From the IMG/VR virus record IMGVR_UViG_3300042385_001265, positions 1 through 64,000 of that record: DNA of 64,000 nt; one strand, given 5' to 3'. The position numbers and the translations under genes were made by a program. Shown in pieces: positions 63,432-64,000 of this stretch (positions are counted from its first letter, which is position 1; each line of letters starts with the position of its first letter). The notes under the pieces were generated by a model. That model ran no database searches, was not told the origin of the DNA, and saw only the letters and a list, made by a program, of their open reading frames with translations. Source of the DNA: a virus.

Positions 63432-64000
63432 ATGATAAGAGCACTACAAACGGATTTAGGTTCCAACACAGAGGGTGGATTTTCATTCATCAATGATGGT
63501 GGTGGAGGCGGTGGCTTTAATTTTCCAAATTATGGAGGAGGAGGCGGCGGTGGAGGTGCGACAATTGTATCACAACCACCTATAACAATTCCAATAACAC
63601 CAATTACATTTCCAACAACACCTAAAAATGAAATTGGATTACTTACAAATAATCCTATAAGGGAACAAATCAAACCAGCTCCAATAACTGTAGCTCAAAG
63701 TATTGTTACAAATCAACCTACTCAAGAATCAATAAATGTATCTGAATTTGGTTTAGATATTTTCATTAATGTAGTTGATGATGTATTTGTAAATGTGCCT
63801 GATATTAGAGAAATTAGTTATCCTAAAGTAGTTAGAGGTGCTGATTTTATTGGGTATGATGTAAACTTTGATATTAGTTGGAATTCTGTTGATACTACAT
63901 ATGTTAGAATATATGTTGGTAATTCAACTGATTATATTCAAGTTTCACCAAAGGGTACGCAAACATTTAATGTAAAACAATTAGTTGAGAAATACCCAGC
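63432..64000 (+). CDS. tail fibre-like protein with polyglycine hinge (partial)
   Basis: At least 189 aa; the frame is open at the window end. It starts MIRALQTDLGSNTEGGFSF, similar to the N terminus of the previous gene, then has two glycine runs and a Pro/Thr-rich linker (PPITIPITPITFPTTP). A beta domain follows (DIFINVVDDVFVNVP). The paralogous start suggests that both proteins dock to the same site on the tail. Confidence 0.62.
   Translation, partial: MIRALQTDLGSNTEGGFSFINDGGGGGGFNFPNYGGGGGGGGATIVSQPPITIPITPITFPTTPKNEIGLLTNNPIREQIKPAPITVAQSIVTNQPTQESINVSEFGLDIFINVVDDVFVNVPDIREISYPKVVRGADFIGYDVNFDISWNSVDTTYVRIYVGNSTDYIQVSPKGTQTFNVKQLVEKYP

Noticed and set aside
1-64000. CRISPR array, diversity-generating retroelement, insertion sequence or integrase
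   Set aside because: No regularly spaced repeats of 25-40 bases, no reverse transcriptase, transposase or integrase motifs were seen.
1-64000. Recoding of stop codons
   Set aside because: TAA and TGA both end genes with sensible overlaps (for example TGA at 21527-21529 and 31738-31740), so no reassignment is needed; I saw no genes interrupted by in-frame TAG.

Overview
The window is part of the genome of a large T4-like tailed phage (myovirus type) of a Bacteroidota host. The T4-like assignment rests on a gp55-type late sigma factor, a gp25 baseplate wedge, a gp6/J-type wedge, a gp5-like hub protein, PhoH, an Hsp20 and a UvsE-type UV endonuclease. The host assignment rests on promoters: about two dozen sites read TTTG or CTTG, exactly 20 nt, then TATATTTG, which is the -33/-7 pattern of the Bacteroidota primary sigma factor, and strong Shine-Dalgarno sites are rare. 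The DNA is AT-rich and almost all genes lie on the + strand. No terminase, capsid or DNA polymerase gene is present, so this is only part of the genome.

Layout. 1-1.0 kb: three tRNA genes (Gly-UCC, Glu-UUC, Ser-UGA) behind a stretch with no convincing gene. 1.0-4.1 kb: membrane, coiled-coil and unassigned genes. 4.1-11 kb: an RNA-handling block with a metallophosphoesterase, P-loop kinase, RNA ligase, CCA-adding-type nucleotidyltransferase, a second nucleotidyltransferase-like protein, a cytidylyltransferase and a HAD protein of the RNA-repair type. 11-15.4 kb: small early genes, a Gp88-like protein and a membrane-anchored glucosaminidase. 15.5-22.4 kb: metabolism, with a GT29-like sialyltransferase, a HAD phosphatase, an aldolase/CMP-ulosonate synthetase fusion, an IMP dehydrogenase lacking CBS domains, a glutamyl-tRNA reductase and a glycosyltransferase-like protein. 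22.4-23.6 kb: a mostly non-coding region with DnaA-box-like repeats and an orphan promoter, the best origin candidate. 23.6-33 kb: many tiny genes behind near-identical promoters, two tandem tRNA-shaped RNAs and a second structured non-coding segment. 34.1-37.0 kb: a small island with three minus-strand genes. 37.2-51.3 kb: a helicase, nucleotide metabolism, PhoH, Hsp20, UvsE and the late sigma factor. 51.4 kb to the end: late virion genes for the baseplate hub, wedge and tail-associated proteins; the last gene runs off the window.

Regulation. Early genes use the host-type promoter. Late genes are preceded by a different box, GATATTTATA, which is probably read by the phage gp55-like sigma factor; at several late genes the box lies only a few bases before the start codon. 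Rho-independent terminators close several units.

The least explained signals are the two 71-nt tRNA-Gly-shaped elements at 27967-28037 and 28138-28208, which have covarying stems and conserved but non-canonical loops. Next come the tandem pseudoknot-like repeats at 28.75-28.91 kb, the origin-like repeat cluster at 23.2-23.3 kb, and the apparently complete CMP-ulosonic acid synthesis and transfer cassette at 16-18.7 kb. All functional calls come from reading the sequence and recalling family motifs; no database search was run.
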